This document shows positions 23,331-32,597 of a DNA stretch of 35,109 bases, piece by piece. Made by a program: the position numbers and the translations under genes. This DNA is from Bacillota bacterium. Lineage in GTDB: Bacteria; Bacillota; Clostridia; Saccharofermentanales; DTU023. Position 1 is the first letter of the stretch, and every line of letters begins with the position of its first letter. The stretch spans positions 1 to 35,109 of the forward strand of contig JAMNZB010000017.1 of assembly GCA_023622515.1 (NCBI GenBank), given 5' to 3'. Under the pieces are notes generated by a model. It was given only the letters and a program-made list of their open reading frames with translations, had not been told where the DNA came from and ran no database searches.

Positions 23331-23645
23331 TGTTATGCGCACTTAGTCACTTCCTGTACACTCCTATTTTGGTCACTTCCTGTAGACTCCTATTTTGGTA
23401 TTTATTATTATTTTTACTTCGGATTTTAGCCGAAAATTATTACTTGTACAATAATTTTTTCTTTGATTTTAAAGCATCAATTCGTTATATAATAGGCATA
23501 TAAGCGCCATATAATGTTGGAATATTTCGAAGATGTTCCTCAAGTATATTTATCCCTTACGTTTGGTAAAAATGAGAAAATGCCGGCTGTTTTCTACCAT
23601 TGTCCAGCATAAAAAATACCGGCTATTGTCTAGCATAAATAGTTA
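23331..23645. mobile_element. Possible degenerate insertion-sequence remnant (IS21-like terminal repeat arrangement), no transposase
   Basis: Left: two copies of a 26-bp unit tcacttcctgta(c/g)actcctattttgg (23347-23398). Right: paired 'attgtc(c/t)agcataaa' repeats (23599, 23625) with accompanying ccggct motifs. TTATGC appears near both outer ends in inverted orientation. Confidence 0.3.
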
Positions 23646-23697
23646 GTATAATTAACAAAAGCCTAAACTTTTTTTCACCTTAAGAAAGGAAGTAAAA

Positions 23698-24228
23698 ATG
23701 CGACTGTTCATAGCTATAAATTTCAACCCGGAAATACGATCGAAATTAGTTTCGCTAGCTGATGACTTGCGCAGCAAATCGACGAAAGGACGCTTCAGTG
23801 CGCCCGAAAACCTCCACTTGACCCTCGTTTTTTTAGGAGAATGTGATGAAAAGCAGGCGGCCGATGCGAAATCTGCAATGGCTGCCGTCAAATTTAAACC
23901 ATTTGCACTTGATATCCATAGTCTCGGCCGCTTCAAAAGAGCCGGCGGCGATATCTGGTGGGCAGGGATAAGCAAGAACAAAGCATTAGCGAAACTCTAT
24001 GATGATTTAACAAAAAAACTATCTGAATTCGGTTTTCAAATAGAGAAACGCAAATTCACTCCTCACATCACCCTTGGAAGAGAAATCATCACGAAAGTTT
24101 CTCCCCGTCTCTTCGAAGAATTCGGGCAGACAATCGACAAAATCGAACTCATGAAATCGGAGCGAATTGCCGGAAAATTGACATATACAGCCATATCTTG
24201 CTGTAAAGCCCTTTGTAATTTCAGGTAA
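23698..24228 (+). CDS. thpR: RNA 2',3'-cyclic phosphodiesterase (2H/LigT family)
   Basis: 176 aa; starts MRLFIAINFNPEIR; two HxTx motifs (NLHLTLVFLGE and FTPHITLGRE); RBS aaaggaag. Confidence 0.92.
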   Translation: MRLFIAINFNPEIRSKLVSLADDLRSKSTKGRFSAPENLHLTLVFLGECDEKQAADAKSAMAAVKFKPFALDIHSLGRFKRAGGDIWWAGISKNKALAKLYDDLTKKLSEFGFQIEKRKFTPHITLGREIITKVSPRLFEEFGQTIDKIELMKSERIAGKLTYTAISCCKALCNFR

Positions 24229-24368
24229 ATTCTACTTTAGCGAGTAACTTTTCCGCACTCAACTTTTACGCATATTTTAACCAGCAGAGCTTACAGTTTT
24301 CGACCTGTCTTTCTAGACTTTATGTATACTCTTCCAACTCGGAAAAACATAATGAATAGGAGAGATTT

Positions 24369-26318
24369 ATGAAAAAACTTGTTAGTCTGTGCTGCCTATT
24401 TCTACTGCTACTCGGCTTTACTGTAAGCAGCCTCCCTGTCGAAGCCTACCTTGCCGATATGTCCCTTTACGCTAACGATCTTTATGAACCGGAGACCTCC
24501 GTTGTTCTCCCGGCCACAATTGCCTGGCCCTCTGATAGTGAAGCCGCAAACAAAGCTGTTGGCGAAAAACGCCCGAACACCGTTTTTGTCCGAATCAATG
24601 AAAAACTTCAGGTTAGCTCCATGAACGGCTTTCCCCTCGAAGACTCACTTGTCAATTATCTGAAAAAGACTAAAGCACAAAGCCTTACAGCCCTTTACAT
24701 TGACAACCAGGCTACTGCAAATGCCCTGATTGAATTCATCCAAAGCAACAACCTGAAGGATGCTTTTGTCGTCGCTTCCTATGAGAATATCGATCTCATC
24801 AAAGAGGTTGCCTCCAAATCAACCGCTATTTACGCTATTGTCGATTTTACAGAGGCCAAGCTCACAGAGGACGATATGGCCGAAGTCATCTCCCTCACCC
24901 ACGCCGCCGATGCACGCATTGCCCTCATCCCTGAAAGCTGTGCCACGCGGGCAACAATTGACTATCTACGCGGTCGTCTTACCAGCGTCTGGGTACAATG
25001 CAAGGCTAACGAAAAATCCATCTATACCCAGCTCACGAACGGGGCAAACGGCATCTATTGTGAAGACTATGAAAAGGTCATCGAAGCCCTTGAATCCTTC
25101 CCTGAAAGCCGCACTATCCTGCGTCCCTCCTTCATCGCCGGTCACCGCGGTATGCCCAGTCAATACATCGAAAACACCATCCGCAGTGCTCAAGCTGCTG
25201 TTGATGCCGGCGCCGACGTCATCGAATGCGATATCCACCTTAGTAAAGACGGCGAACTCTTTCTGCTTCACGATTTCAATCTGAAGCGCCTCTTCAATCA
25301 GCCGGATGCTCCGGCGGTAAGCCAGCTCACTCTTAAAGAATTACAAGCCTTTACTTACGATATGACGGACGACAGCAAGGAAAATGCCCCAAACTCCGTG
25401 CTCAACAGTAATAACGAAAACCGCACCAAAGAAGGTCGTGAAAACCTGGAAATCGCTTATGATCCCGAATTCGACTATATTCCCTCCCTCCGCGATTACT
25501 TTGAAGTCTTTAAAGATCAGGACGTCTTGCATTTTGTCGAAATCAAAACAAATAATACTGACGTTGTCGCTGCCCTCAAGGCCCTGGCAGAAGAAATCGG
25601 GGTTGAAGAGCAAATGGTCTGCATCAGCTTCAACGCCGGCTTCGGCGGTAATCCTGTCGGCTATAATCCGGAAATCGATGTCCTTCGTGAAATACATAAA
25701 AACTGGCCCGAATTACCCCAAGGCTATCTCGGCTATGACAACTATGTCTTCTCGGACCATGCCGGTATAATCGAGCGTGACGGCCATGCAGCCAATGCTT
25801 GCGGCAAACTCCTTGATGCCCTTGAACCCTACAACGCCACCTATAACCCCTACTACAAAGCTATGAGCTATGAAACCGTCTCCTACGGCAGACACCGCGG
25901 CATCACCGTGTGGCCCTGGACCTACAATAACGAACTCGACTTTGCCAAGGCCTATCTCGATTGCATTTACGGTATCACAAGCAACTACGCCTTCTGGGCC
26001 AGCGAATATCCGAAGCAAATCCTAGTCGAAGATCAAAAACTTGAAAACGGTAATGACATTGTTTTCGAGATATTAAACCAAAAGGGTGAACCTGCAAATT
26101 TTGATGTTGAACTCGTCCAACTCTCCGGTACGCCAATCAGCATGAGTGAAGACTACAAGCTTGAAGCCGAAGAAGCAGGCGAAGCTCTCGTCATGCTGAA
26201 ACTGGTCACTGAAATTGAAGTTGAAGGCGCTGACCTTAGTGAAATTGAAGACACAAGCTACGCTCTCTATTCTAAAGCCTTCACCATCACCATTCCGGAA
26301 AAAGAAGCCGGAAAATAA
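24369..26318 (+). CDS. Secreted glycerophosphodiester phosphodiesterase family protein
   Basis: 649 aa with N-terminal signal peptide; GDPD core AGHRGMPSQYIENTIRSAQAAVDAGADVIECDIHLSKDGELFLLHDFNLKRL and EIKTNN; RBS aggaga. Confidence 0.92.
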   Translation: MKKLVSLCCLFLLLLGFTVSSLPVEAYLADMSLYANDLYEPETSVVLPATIAWPSDSEAANKAVGEKRPNTVFVRINEKLQVSSMNGFPLEDSLVNYLKKTKAQSLTALYIDNQATANALIEFIQSNNLKDAFVVASYENIDLIKEVASKSTAIYAIVDFTEAKLTEDDMAEVISLTHAADARIALIPESCATRATIDYLRGRLTSVWVQCKANEKSIYTQLTNGANGIYCEDYEKVIEALESFPESRTILRPSFIAGHRGMPSQYIENTIRSAQAAVDAGADVIECDIHLSKDGELFLLHDFNLKRLFNQPDAPAVSQLTLKELQAFTYDMTDDSKENAPNSVLNSNNENRTKEGRENLEIAYDPEFDYIPSLRDYFEVFKDQDVLHFVEIKTNNTDVVAALKALAEEIGVEEQMVCISFNAGFGGNPVGYNPEIDVLREIHKNWPELPQGYLGYDNYVFSDHAGIIERDGHAANACGKLLDALEPYNATYNPYYKAMSYETVSYGRHRGITVWPWTYNNELDFAKAYLDCIYGITSNYAFWASEYPKQILVEDQKLENGNDIVFEILNQKGEPANFDVELVQLSGTPISMSEDYKLEAEEAGEALVMLKLVTEIEVEGADLSEIEDTSYALYSKAFTITIPEKEAGK

Positions 26319-26422
26319 GGAGATAAGACACAAGTAATATGGTTTGCCCTGAAAGGGCTGAATAAGAAATAAGAGTTCAAAAAGTTAGCTCTGCAATGAA
26401 AAATTGACAGAACAGCCCAAAC

Positions 26423-26452
26423 AAAAGGGCAGAGTAGAGTCTCTGCCCTTTT
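26423..26452. terminator. Bidirectional intrinsic terminator between convergent genes
   Basis: Perfect 12-bp inverted repeat aaaagggcagag-tagagt-ctctgccctttt between the + GDPD gene and the - amrS gene. Confidence 0.85.
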
Positions 26453-26543
26453 GCATCTGATAGATTACAGCTATTTTCACCCTTGGGAGAGCCCGTAAAA
26501 TAAGGTTTTTCTAAATGCAGTATTGCTTAGGCATCTTCTTGCT

Positions 26544-27380
26544 TTATTCCAGCATATTCCCCAAGTGCACCCGCTCTAAATACCGCTCAGCGATTCCTTT
26601 GAGCTCCCGCATTTTATTCTTCGACGTAGCCGGCTCAGTGTAGCGGTAAGAAGGAAAATAGCGACTCAAGTGCAAAGGAATGGACGGACTAGTCTCAGCT
26701 AGAAATTTGGCCTCTGCCCGCATATCCTCAGCCCTATCGGAAATCCCGGGAACCACCAGGGTCGTGACTTCGACATGGGCCACAGCAGCGGCTAATTCTA
26801 TCGTTCTCAAAGTCGTCTGAAAATCACCACCCAGTCGGCGGTAGTCTTCCTCGGAAAAAGCTTTTAAATCGATATTCCAGGCCGAAACATAGGGTAATAA
26901 TTCCTTCAGATAGGGCTCATTAATTTGGCCGTTAGTAACCAATACGATTTCCAAACCTTCCGTTTGAGCTAACTTAGCTGTGTCTAAGACAAACTCAAAG
27001 GCAATAAGGGGTTCGTTATAAGTGAAGGCAAGACCGATATTACCCCATCGCTTTTGCGCCCTGGCCAAGGCAATTAAATCTTCCGGACGGACTTCTCGCA
27101 CAGGAAGCTTTTCTCTTTTACCGCTGCTAATCTCATAATTTTGGCAAAAGGGACAGGCCATGTTACAACCAAAGCTACCTACGGACAAGATCATACTGCC
27201 CGGATAATAGTAGTATAAGGGTTTCTTTTCGATGGGGTCCAAGGCAAGCGAGGTGATTTTTCCATAGTTTATGGGTCGAATCAGGCCGTCCTTGGCTTGC
27301 CGGCCCCCACAAAAGCCGATTTGCCCCTCAGCTAAAAGGCAATGGCGTGGACAAAGTAGACAGCGGGTAGGCTTATTCAT
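26544..27380 (-). CDS. amrS: AmmeMemoRadiSam system radical SAM enzyme
   Basis: Radical SAM CxxxCxxC (FGCNMACPFCQNYEIS) and N-terminal RCLLCPRHCLLAEGQIGFCGGR. The likely start is internal M (MNKPTRCLLC) at 27380, overlapping the upstream stop, rather than 27503 as in the track. Confidence 0.9.
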   Translation of the reverse strand: MNKPTRCLLCPRHCLLAEGQIGFCGGRQAKDGLIRPINYGKITSLALDPIEKKPLYYYYPGSMILSVGSFGCNMACPFCQNYEISSGKREKLPVREVRPEDLIALARAQKRWGNIGLAFTYNEPLIAFEFVLDTAKLAQTEGLEIVLVTNGQINEPYLKELLPYVSAWNIDLKAFSEEDYRRLGGDFQTTLRTIELAAAVAHVEVTTLVVPGISDRAEDMRAEAKFLAETSPSIPLHLSRYFPSYRYTEPATSKNKMRELKGIAERYLERVHLGNMLE

Positions 27381-28758
27381 AGCGAACCACCTCAAAGCGT
27401 GCCAAGCTAAAGGATTCACCGGGGGCGATACCGGCCTTTCTTCTGGCCATATCCACTTGTTCTTCCGCTGTATCAACACCCTCCAGATTAGGCAGCAAAA
27501 CACCGCACTTGTAGCCCGAACTGACTATGACACCATAGCGCTTCGGGTCCAACTCATCAGGATTTTGAATCTTTTCTGCCGGTAAAAGCACATCAACGCT
27601 GACCTCAAGATCCTCTAATTCTTCCAAGCGCAGAGGATTGAAGCGCGGGTCACGGGTCGAAGCAGCTATCGCATTCGCCTGTATTTCCAAGGCCAACGAG
27701 TCCTGACAGGGCTCCAAGCTGCCGATACAGCCACGTAAGCGCCCCTTGCGATGCAGGCTCACAAAGCAAGCGGCTTGCCTCTTCCCTATTTCATCGGGTA
27801 GGTTTTTGGGCAATTCGGGGCAACGGCCTGTTCGAATAAATTCTTCTATGGTCCGTCTAGCCAGTGAAATATGGGGGTTTTCCCTGCTATCGGCTTCATT
27901 TTTTGCTTGCGCCGGCGCATCAAGGAACTTGCGCTGCGGATTTTTCTTTGTCGGAATAAAACGAAAAACAGCATAACCTACACCAAAAGGCCCTTCATAG
28001 GAAAGCTGAGTTACCTCCAGCTCTTCTCCATCCAAGGCACCTGCCATAATTTGGAAGGAGGAAAGGCCACATTGGGCAGCTTCCTCTGTCAGCCTTTCCG
28101 GCAGGGCTAGTAGTTCATCAAAAGCAGCTCGACCCAATATGTCATTAATCATACTGTCAAATTTTGGTCCCGCTTCCTTATAACCATAGGGGCCATCTGC
28201 CTTTAAAACATGCGAGAGGTCTCCCGAGGCGATATAGACAACACGGCGTTTAAGTTCTTCTGCCGCTGCAGTAACAATCTGGCCCAGTCGGTAGTGGGTT
28301 GCAGCTGAAAAACCGGACAAACCGAGGCGGAGAAATTTGAAGTTTTCATACTCTTTAGTAATGAAGTAGAGGGGCACCAGGCTGCCGTGGTCAAGCTTAT
28401 TGCTTCTCGAATCAGCAAAGACGGTCAGCTGCTCCTGCTCCGCCTCTTCTAAAATTTTACTCACTAAAAGCAGGTCGTTTTCCAGGCTTTGCTTAAGTTG
28501 CGGGAAGCCGAAATTGCCCATGTTTCCTTCATCACGCTTTGAAGCAGAAAGAAAAAAGGCATCACGATAGGCCGGGGCATGTGGTGAGGAAAGGATAATC
28601 GTATCCGGAGCCAGCTCAGCAATTTCTTTAGCCACTTGCTTCATGGACCTAGCTGTAGCAGCAATCTTCGCTTCCTCTCCCCTAGCAATTTCCGGTAAAA
28701 CAATGGGCGGATGCGGTACAACATAGGCACGCAAAATACCAAATTCTTTTTTCGTCAT
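27373..28758 (-). CDS. AmmeMemoRadiSam system MEMO-AMMECR1 fusion (AmrB-AmrA)
   Basis: 461 aa; N-terminal MEMO-type segment (AYVVPHPPIVLPEIARGEE...SSPHAPAYRDAFFL), C-terminal AMMECR1 (ACFVSLHRKGRLRGCIGSLEP...RDPRFNPLRLEELEDLEVSVDVL). Confidence 0.92.
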   Translation of the reverse strand: MTKKEFGILRAYVVPHPPIVLPEIARGEEAKIAATARSMKQVAKEIAELAPDTIILSSPHAPAYRDAFFLSASKRDEGNMGNFGFPQLKQSLENDLLLVSKILEEAEQEQLTVFADSRSNKLDHGSLVPLYFITKEYENFKFLRLGLSGFSAATHYRLGQIVTAAAEELKRRVVYIASGDLSHVLKADGPYGYKEAGPKFDSMINDILGRAAFDELLALPERLTEEAAQCGLSSFQIMAGALDGEELEVTQLSYEGPFGVGYAVFRFIPTKKNPQRKFLDAPAQAKNEADSRENPHISLARRTIEEFIRTGRCPELPKNLPDEIGKRQAACFVSLHRKGRLRGCIGSLEPCQDSLALEIQANAIAASTRDPRFNPLRLEELEDLEVSVDVLLPAEKIQNPDELDPKRYGVIVSSGYKCGVLLPNLEGVDTAEEQVDMARRKAGIAPGESFSLARFEVVRYE

Positions 28759-28830
28759 ATAGCTTCTCCTTTCCGGGCTTGTGAGGCAGAGTGTGTTTCC
28801 ATAAAGACCTGTAGATATACAGTTACTCTT

Positions 28831-29802
28831 TTATACTAGCAAAAAATAATATAGCTTTTCATCTTTCTGAATATAATCCGCTTGCCCCCTGTGTCTGAGA
28901 TATTCTAAATGGGCATGGGCCTCACCCGTAGCAAAGGACTTCTGTGATTGGGGAAATTCATCAAAATTCCTACTTTTAATATCCCAGTGCATCTGCTTGG
29001 TAACGTCTCTTACGCTTGAGTATTTCTTGAGGGCTAATGCCTTTTTCACTTCTTCCAGTCTTTTTTCATGATGGTCCTTGAGCTCATCAATTCTTTCTCT
29101 ATGGTCTTTGACTAATTCTCTATGGGATGAGAAGAGATGCTTAACATCCAGGTCATAAACCTTGTCCAGATTCTTGAGGTAGGTGCCTAAACTATCTCCG
29201 TATTGAAATCCCCAAAAGGTAATATTGGGCGTAATCCTTTGGAGGATATGGTCACCACAAAAGAGAAGTTTGTGTTTTCTCTCGTAAAGACCCGTCATCC
29301 CCGGTGTATGACCGGCAAGGTCAAGAATTTCAAACTCATAGTCATCAATACTTAGCCTCTCACCGACAATAGCTTCCCTAAAGTCAAGCTTCCCTTCAAT
29401 CGCATATTGGTAACCGGGATGCTCTTCTATTTTAAAATTATCTTCCGAGAGCCCTTGAAGCATGGCATTAGTATAGGTTGCTGCCCAAGTAGCATCAGGA
29501 TTATTCAATATTTTTCCGTCGACTTGACTGATATAGACCTCGACACCCCTTTCGCGCAAAAAAGTAGCAAGCCCGACATGGTCAGAATGGAGGTGAGTCA
29601 GATACAATATTGTCTTATCAAAATCAAGTGCATATTTTTCGAAAACATCAAGCATTCTTTGCTTTGTTTCTTCCAGATTAAAGCCACAATCTACAATCAT
29701 TGACCGACTTTCACCTTTAATGATAAAAAGATTTAAATTTTTAAGTGGATTATTCGGAAGCGGAAGCGCTTCCATGAAAATATTTTTATATACCTCTTGC
29801 AT
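28831..29802 (-). CDS. MBL-fold metallo-hydrolase
   Basis: 323 aa; THLHSDHVGLA (HxHxDH), DLAGHTPGMTGLY, FCGDHIL motifs; RBS gaggaaggg. Confidence 0.92.
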   Translation of the reverse strand: MQEVYKNIFMEALPLPNNPLKNLNLFIIKGESRSMIVDCGFNLEETKQRMLDVFEKYALDFDKTILYLTHLHSDHVGLATFLRERGVEVYISQVDGKILNNPDATWAATYTNAMLQGLSEDNFKIEEHPGYQYAIEGKLDFREAIVGERLSIDDYEFEILDLAGHTPGMTGLYERKHKLLFCGDHILQRITPNITFWGFQYGDSLGTYLKNLDKVYDLDVKHLFSSHRELVKDHRERIDELKDHHEKRLEEVKKALALKKYSSVRDVTKQMHWDIKSRNFDEFPQSQKSFATGEAHAHLEYLRHRGQADYIQKDEKLYYFLLV

Positions 29803-29920
29803 GACCCTTCCTCTATGTTCCTAACTTTGTTTTTCCATCTAAAAGCTCTATCAATCTATTTAAAAGCTCTATCAATCTGAAAATTATCCACTTTATCTAA
29901 GCTTATCTATTTATCTGAGC

Positions 29921-30496
29921 TTATCTAATCCAGTCCTTTTTATGCATAACTGTTAAAACAGATTCTTCTTGAGTGCCATACCTGGTTGTATATTCCCGAT
30001 CACACACATAGGTAAAACCCAATTTTTCATTTACCCGTTTTGACTGATAATTTCTCTTAAAGTATCCACAAAAAACAGCGTCAAGCCCGAGATCCTCAAA
30101 ACAAAAATCTAAAACCCTGGCTGCCGCTTGAGGCATCAAGCCTCTTCCCCAATAATCCTTGCTGAGCACATAACCAATTTCGCGGCATTGGAGAGGGATA
30201 TATTCTTCACCGACATGTTTCTCGTTATAGCGTTCTATTCCGATAGACCCGATAACTTTAGCTGATTTTTTCTCTACAATGGCTAAGGTTTTTTTCCCGC
30301 AAATAAACATATCCAAAATTTCTTTTGATTCTTCTATAGATTGATGATGGACCCATCCCGCTAATTCACCAACTCCGGGAACTTTGGCGTATTCATTAAA
30401 ATCATGTAAATCGGCTGGCTCAAAAGGTCGCAGTATTAAGGCTTCTGTCTCTAAGTACACACCGGTAATATCAATGCTTGCATTCATTTTTATCAT
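29921..30496 (-). CDS. GNAT-family N-acetyltransferase (RimJ/RimL-like)
   Basis: 191 aa; LETEALILRPFEPADLHDFNEYA..., IGYVLSKDYWGRGLMPQAAARVLDFCFEDLGLDAVFCGYFKRNYQSKRVNEKLGF. Confidence 0.92.
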   Translation of the reverse strand: MIKMNASIDITGVYLETEALILRPFEPADLHDFNEYAKVPGVGELAGWVHHQSIEESKEILDMFICGKKTLAIVEKKSAKVIGSIGIERYNEKHVGEEYIPLQCREIGYVLSKDYWGRGLMPQAAARVLDFCFEDLGLDAVFCGYFKRNYQSKRVNEKLGFTYVCDREYTTRYGTQEESVLTVMHKKDWIR

Positions 30497-30845
30497 CCAC
30501 CTTGCAAATTATACTTCACCATGGCCGCTAAGCTTGTAGTTCAGTTCCCCTTGCAGGCACACCGTCAACCTCAATCCAACAAAGATGCCCATTACTTCTT
30601 TTAGCCTTAGAATATGCGCCTCCCCCTCTTCTAAGTCTTGTCAAGGGCATTTGGAAAACCGGCATGCTCCATCACTGCACCATCATTCTACCATTTATTG
30701 TGAACTATAGAGCAGCTACACTTCAGTGGAAAGTCAGGTCTTGAGTGTAGCCTTAAATTTCGCTACTTGTAGATTTTATTGGCAAGGAAAGTTTGTTGTT
30801 GAGCAGGCTATTGAAAACATTCTAATGGCTATATTTTATGATTTT

Positions 30846-30875
30846 AAAAAAGGGGCCGAATCAATATTCAGCCCC
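30846..30875 (-). terminator. Intrinsic terminator downstream of the LPXTG protein gene
   Basis: Reverse strand ggggctgaat-attg-attcggcccc followed by a T-run (cctttttt); 10-bp stem with one mismatch. Confidence 0.75.
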
Positions 30876-30922
30876 GTTAAATGTTCTACTTATAAGGAAA
30901 ATTTGTTCTTATATCTTTGCCT

Positions 30923-32077
30923 CTATCCTCTTTTCTTGCTAGTTAAGAAGACAAACCCACCAATAGATAAGAGCGACATTGTCAGCCACGGGTAATAACG
31001 GCTACTCCCCCCTGTTTTCGGCAAAACATGGCTTGATTTCGCTGCTTCTGCTGTCTGCTGATTATCTTGTGCTTTGATTTCAATAATGCCGTACGCTGAA
31101 CCTGATGTAAAAACAATCTCCACCAAGTGCCTGCCTACAGACAGGCGCTCAAGGAATGTAGATTTAAAGCTAACAATCGTTGAGCCCTCTTTCACATCAT
31201 AGTTGCCTTCATCGACAATCTTGTCGTCTACCTTGACATGGCGGAAGTCTTTAAAAACAGCATTTGAAGTGAAGCTTGCGGACTCGTTCGACCCCTTGGT
31301 CCATACCGGAGAGTGCTGGGTCACTCCAATACCGACAAGTTCCATCGGACTCGTATCGGTTTGATCAGCTTTGTTCGAATCGGTAAGCCTTTCTTTGGCC
31401 CACATAGCCGTAAACATATGTCCACCTGCCTGCACTTGATATTTATCGCCCGGATGATACTCTGAACCTTCCCAGTATTTAAACACATATCCCTCTCTAG
31501 TAGGAGCTTCGGCAATCGTTATCGTATCACCTGCCTCTGCCGTGATTATTCGGGGACTAGTTGTCCCATCCCACCACTTACCACCGGCAGGATTGAATAT
31601 TACCGTTTCTAAGGATATAGCTTCCTGTTGCGATGTTGTTTTCTGTTGGGATGTTGTTTCCTGTTGGAATGTTGTTTCCTGTTGGAATGTTGTTTCCTGT
31701 TGGAATGTTGTTTCCTGTTGGAATGTTGTTTCCTGTTGGAATGTTGTTTCCTGTTGGGATGTTGTTTCCCATTTGGCATGTAGGAGCGTCTGCTCAGAGA
31801 ATACAGGAGTCTGGAAATTAAATTTATTAGTTAGATTCTGATCGGTATACCAACCGCAAAATGTATAACCTGCTGCCGTCGGATCGGGCGGTGCAGGTAC
31901 CGTTGATCCAGGAGTTATATAGATATTTTGAATCGGCTTTCCATGCCCATTCATATTAAACATAACAACAACTGAATCCTCGGTTTCTCCAGGATATTTA
32001 TTAGCGCACACCGGAACATACATTACCGTTATCAACAATACTGTACAGAGCATTAAAGATAGGAATTGCTTTTTCAT
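30923..32077 (-). CDS. LPXTG-anchored surface protein with two InlB B-repeat (Listeria-Bacteroides repeat) domains and a TTFQQE repeat linker
   Basis: Probable start MKKQFLSLMLC at 32077 (RBS-like aaagggg upstream; the track starts at 32095). B-repeat-like segments (VVVMFNMNGHGKP...GYTFCGWYTDQNLTNKF and TVIFNPAGGKWWDG...GYVFKYWEGS). C-terminus LPKTGGSSRYYPWLTMSLLSIGGFVFLTSKKRG is a canonical sortase signal. Confidence 0.92.
   Translation of the reverse strand: MKKQFLSLMLCTVLLITVMYVPVCANKYPGETEDSVVVMFNMNGHGKPIQNIYITPGSTVPAPPDPTAAGYTFCGWYTDQNLTNKFNFQTPVFSEQTLLHAKWETTSQQETTFQQETTFQQETTFQQETTFQQETTFQQETTSQQKTTSQQEAISLETVIFNPAGGKWWDGTTSPRIITAEAGDTITIAEAPTREGYVFKYWEGSEYHPGDKYQVQAGGHMFTAMWAKERLTDSNKADQTDTSPMELVGIGVTQHSPVWTKGSNESASFTSNAVFKDFRHVKVDDKIVDEGNYDVKEGSTIVSFKSTFLERLSVGRHLVEIVFTSGSAYGIIEIKAQDNQQTAEAAKSSHVLPKTGGSSRYYPWLTMSLLSIGGFVFLTSKKRG
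31626..31769 (-). repeat. 18-bp tandem repeat array (ETTFQQ/ETTSQQ), about 8 units
   Basis: gttgtttcctgttggaat repeated with few changes; translates to ETTSQQ (ETTFQQ)x5 ETTSQQ KTTSQQ. Confidence 0.95.
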
Positions 32078-32390
32078 TTGAGACACCCCTTTCATTTGCT
32101 ATAAAATAATTAAAAATTCACAAGACATAATAAGTATTGAAATATAACAACAACAGCAATTAGAACTTCAATAGCTTGCCAAAAAGCTTTCCTTAATCTT
32201 AGTAGCATTTTAATCTGACGTATTTTTTTTGTAATGTAGCCTTATATCACTAATTTATATTTTTTTGTAAAAAATGAACCCGAAAACGTGATTTCCACGA
32301 GTGTCGGCATAAAAATTGTACAAAATAAACAAAGGGGAATATGCATGTTTAAGCCATCAATTCTTATCCCCGTGTGCCGGCCATTATATA

Positions 32391-32555
32391 CTAAGAGCCA
32401 GCCTGAAGAAATAAGGGGCAGACACTAGCTACATCATGCCCGCCCAGCAAAAAGAAAAGCGTCTTGCCAGTATGGTAAGGTTCGCATCCCAAGGCCTGAG
32501 CTGCTAATCCCATGGTAGCGCTGGACATATCAAACTCTTTCATCCGATCCGCCAT
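32391..32555 (-). pseudogene. Fragment of a YbaK/EbsC-type (aminoacyl-tRNA deacylase-associated) protein
   Basis: Sub-threshold ORF MADRMKEFDMSSATMGLAAQALGCEPYHTGKTLFFLLGGHDVASVCPLFLQAGS*, resembling the N-terminus of YbaK-domain proteins (EF-x-SSATV-x-LAAQALG-x-EP-x-x-IAKTLSF); ends after 54 aa. Confidence 0.6.
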
Positions 32556-32597
32556 TCCATGAATCTGTATTTATCGTTCTGTAGCTTAAAAGTACTT

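Noticed and set aside
24299-24330. Possible promoter upstream of the GDPD gene (TATACT at 24325)
   Set aside because: No convincing -35 element at 16-18 bp spacing, so not called.
24966-26018. Antisense ORFs within the GDPD gene
   Set aside because: The sense frame has clear GDPD motifs, signal peptide and RBS; antisense translations show none.
31626-31769. Short regular repeats considered as a CRISPR array
   Set aside because: Units are contiguous with no spacers and encode an in-frame hexapeptide.
31542-31841. Plus-strand ORFs with NVVSCWNVVSCW or GMLFPVGMLFPV repeats
   Set aside because: Antisense readings of the 18-bp TTFQQE array in the LPXTG protein gene.
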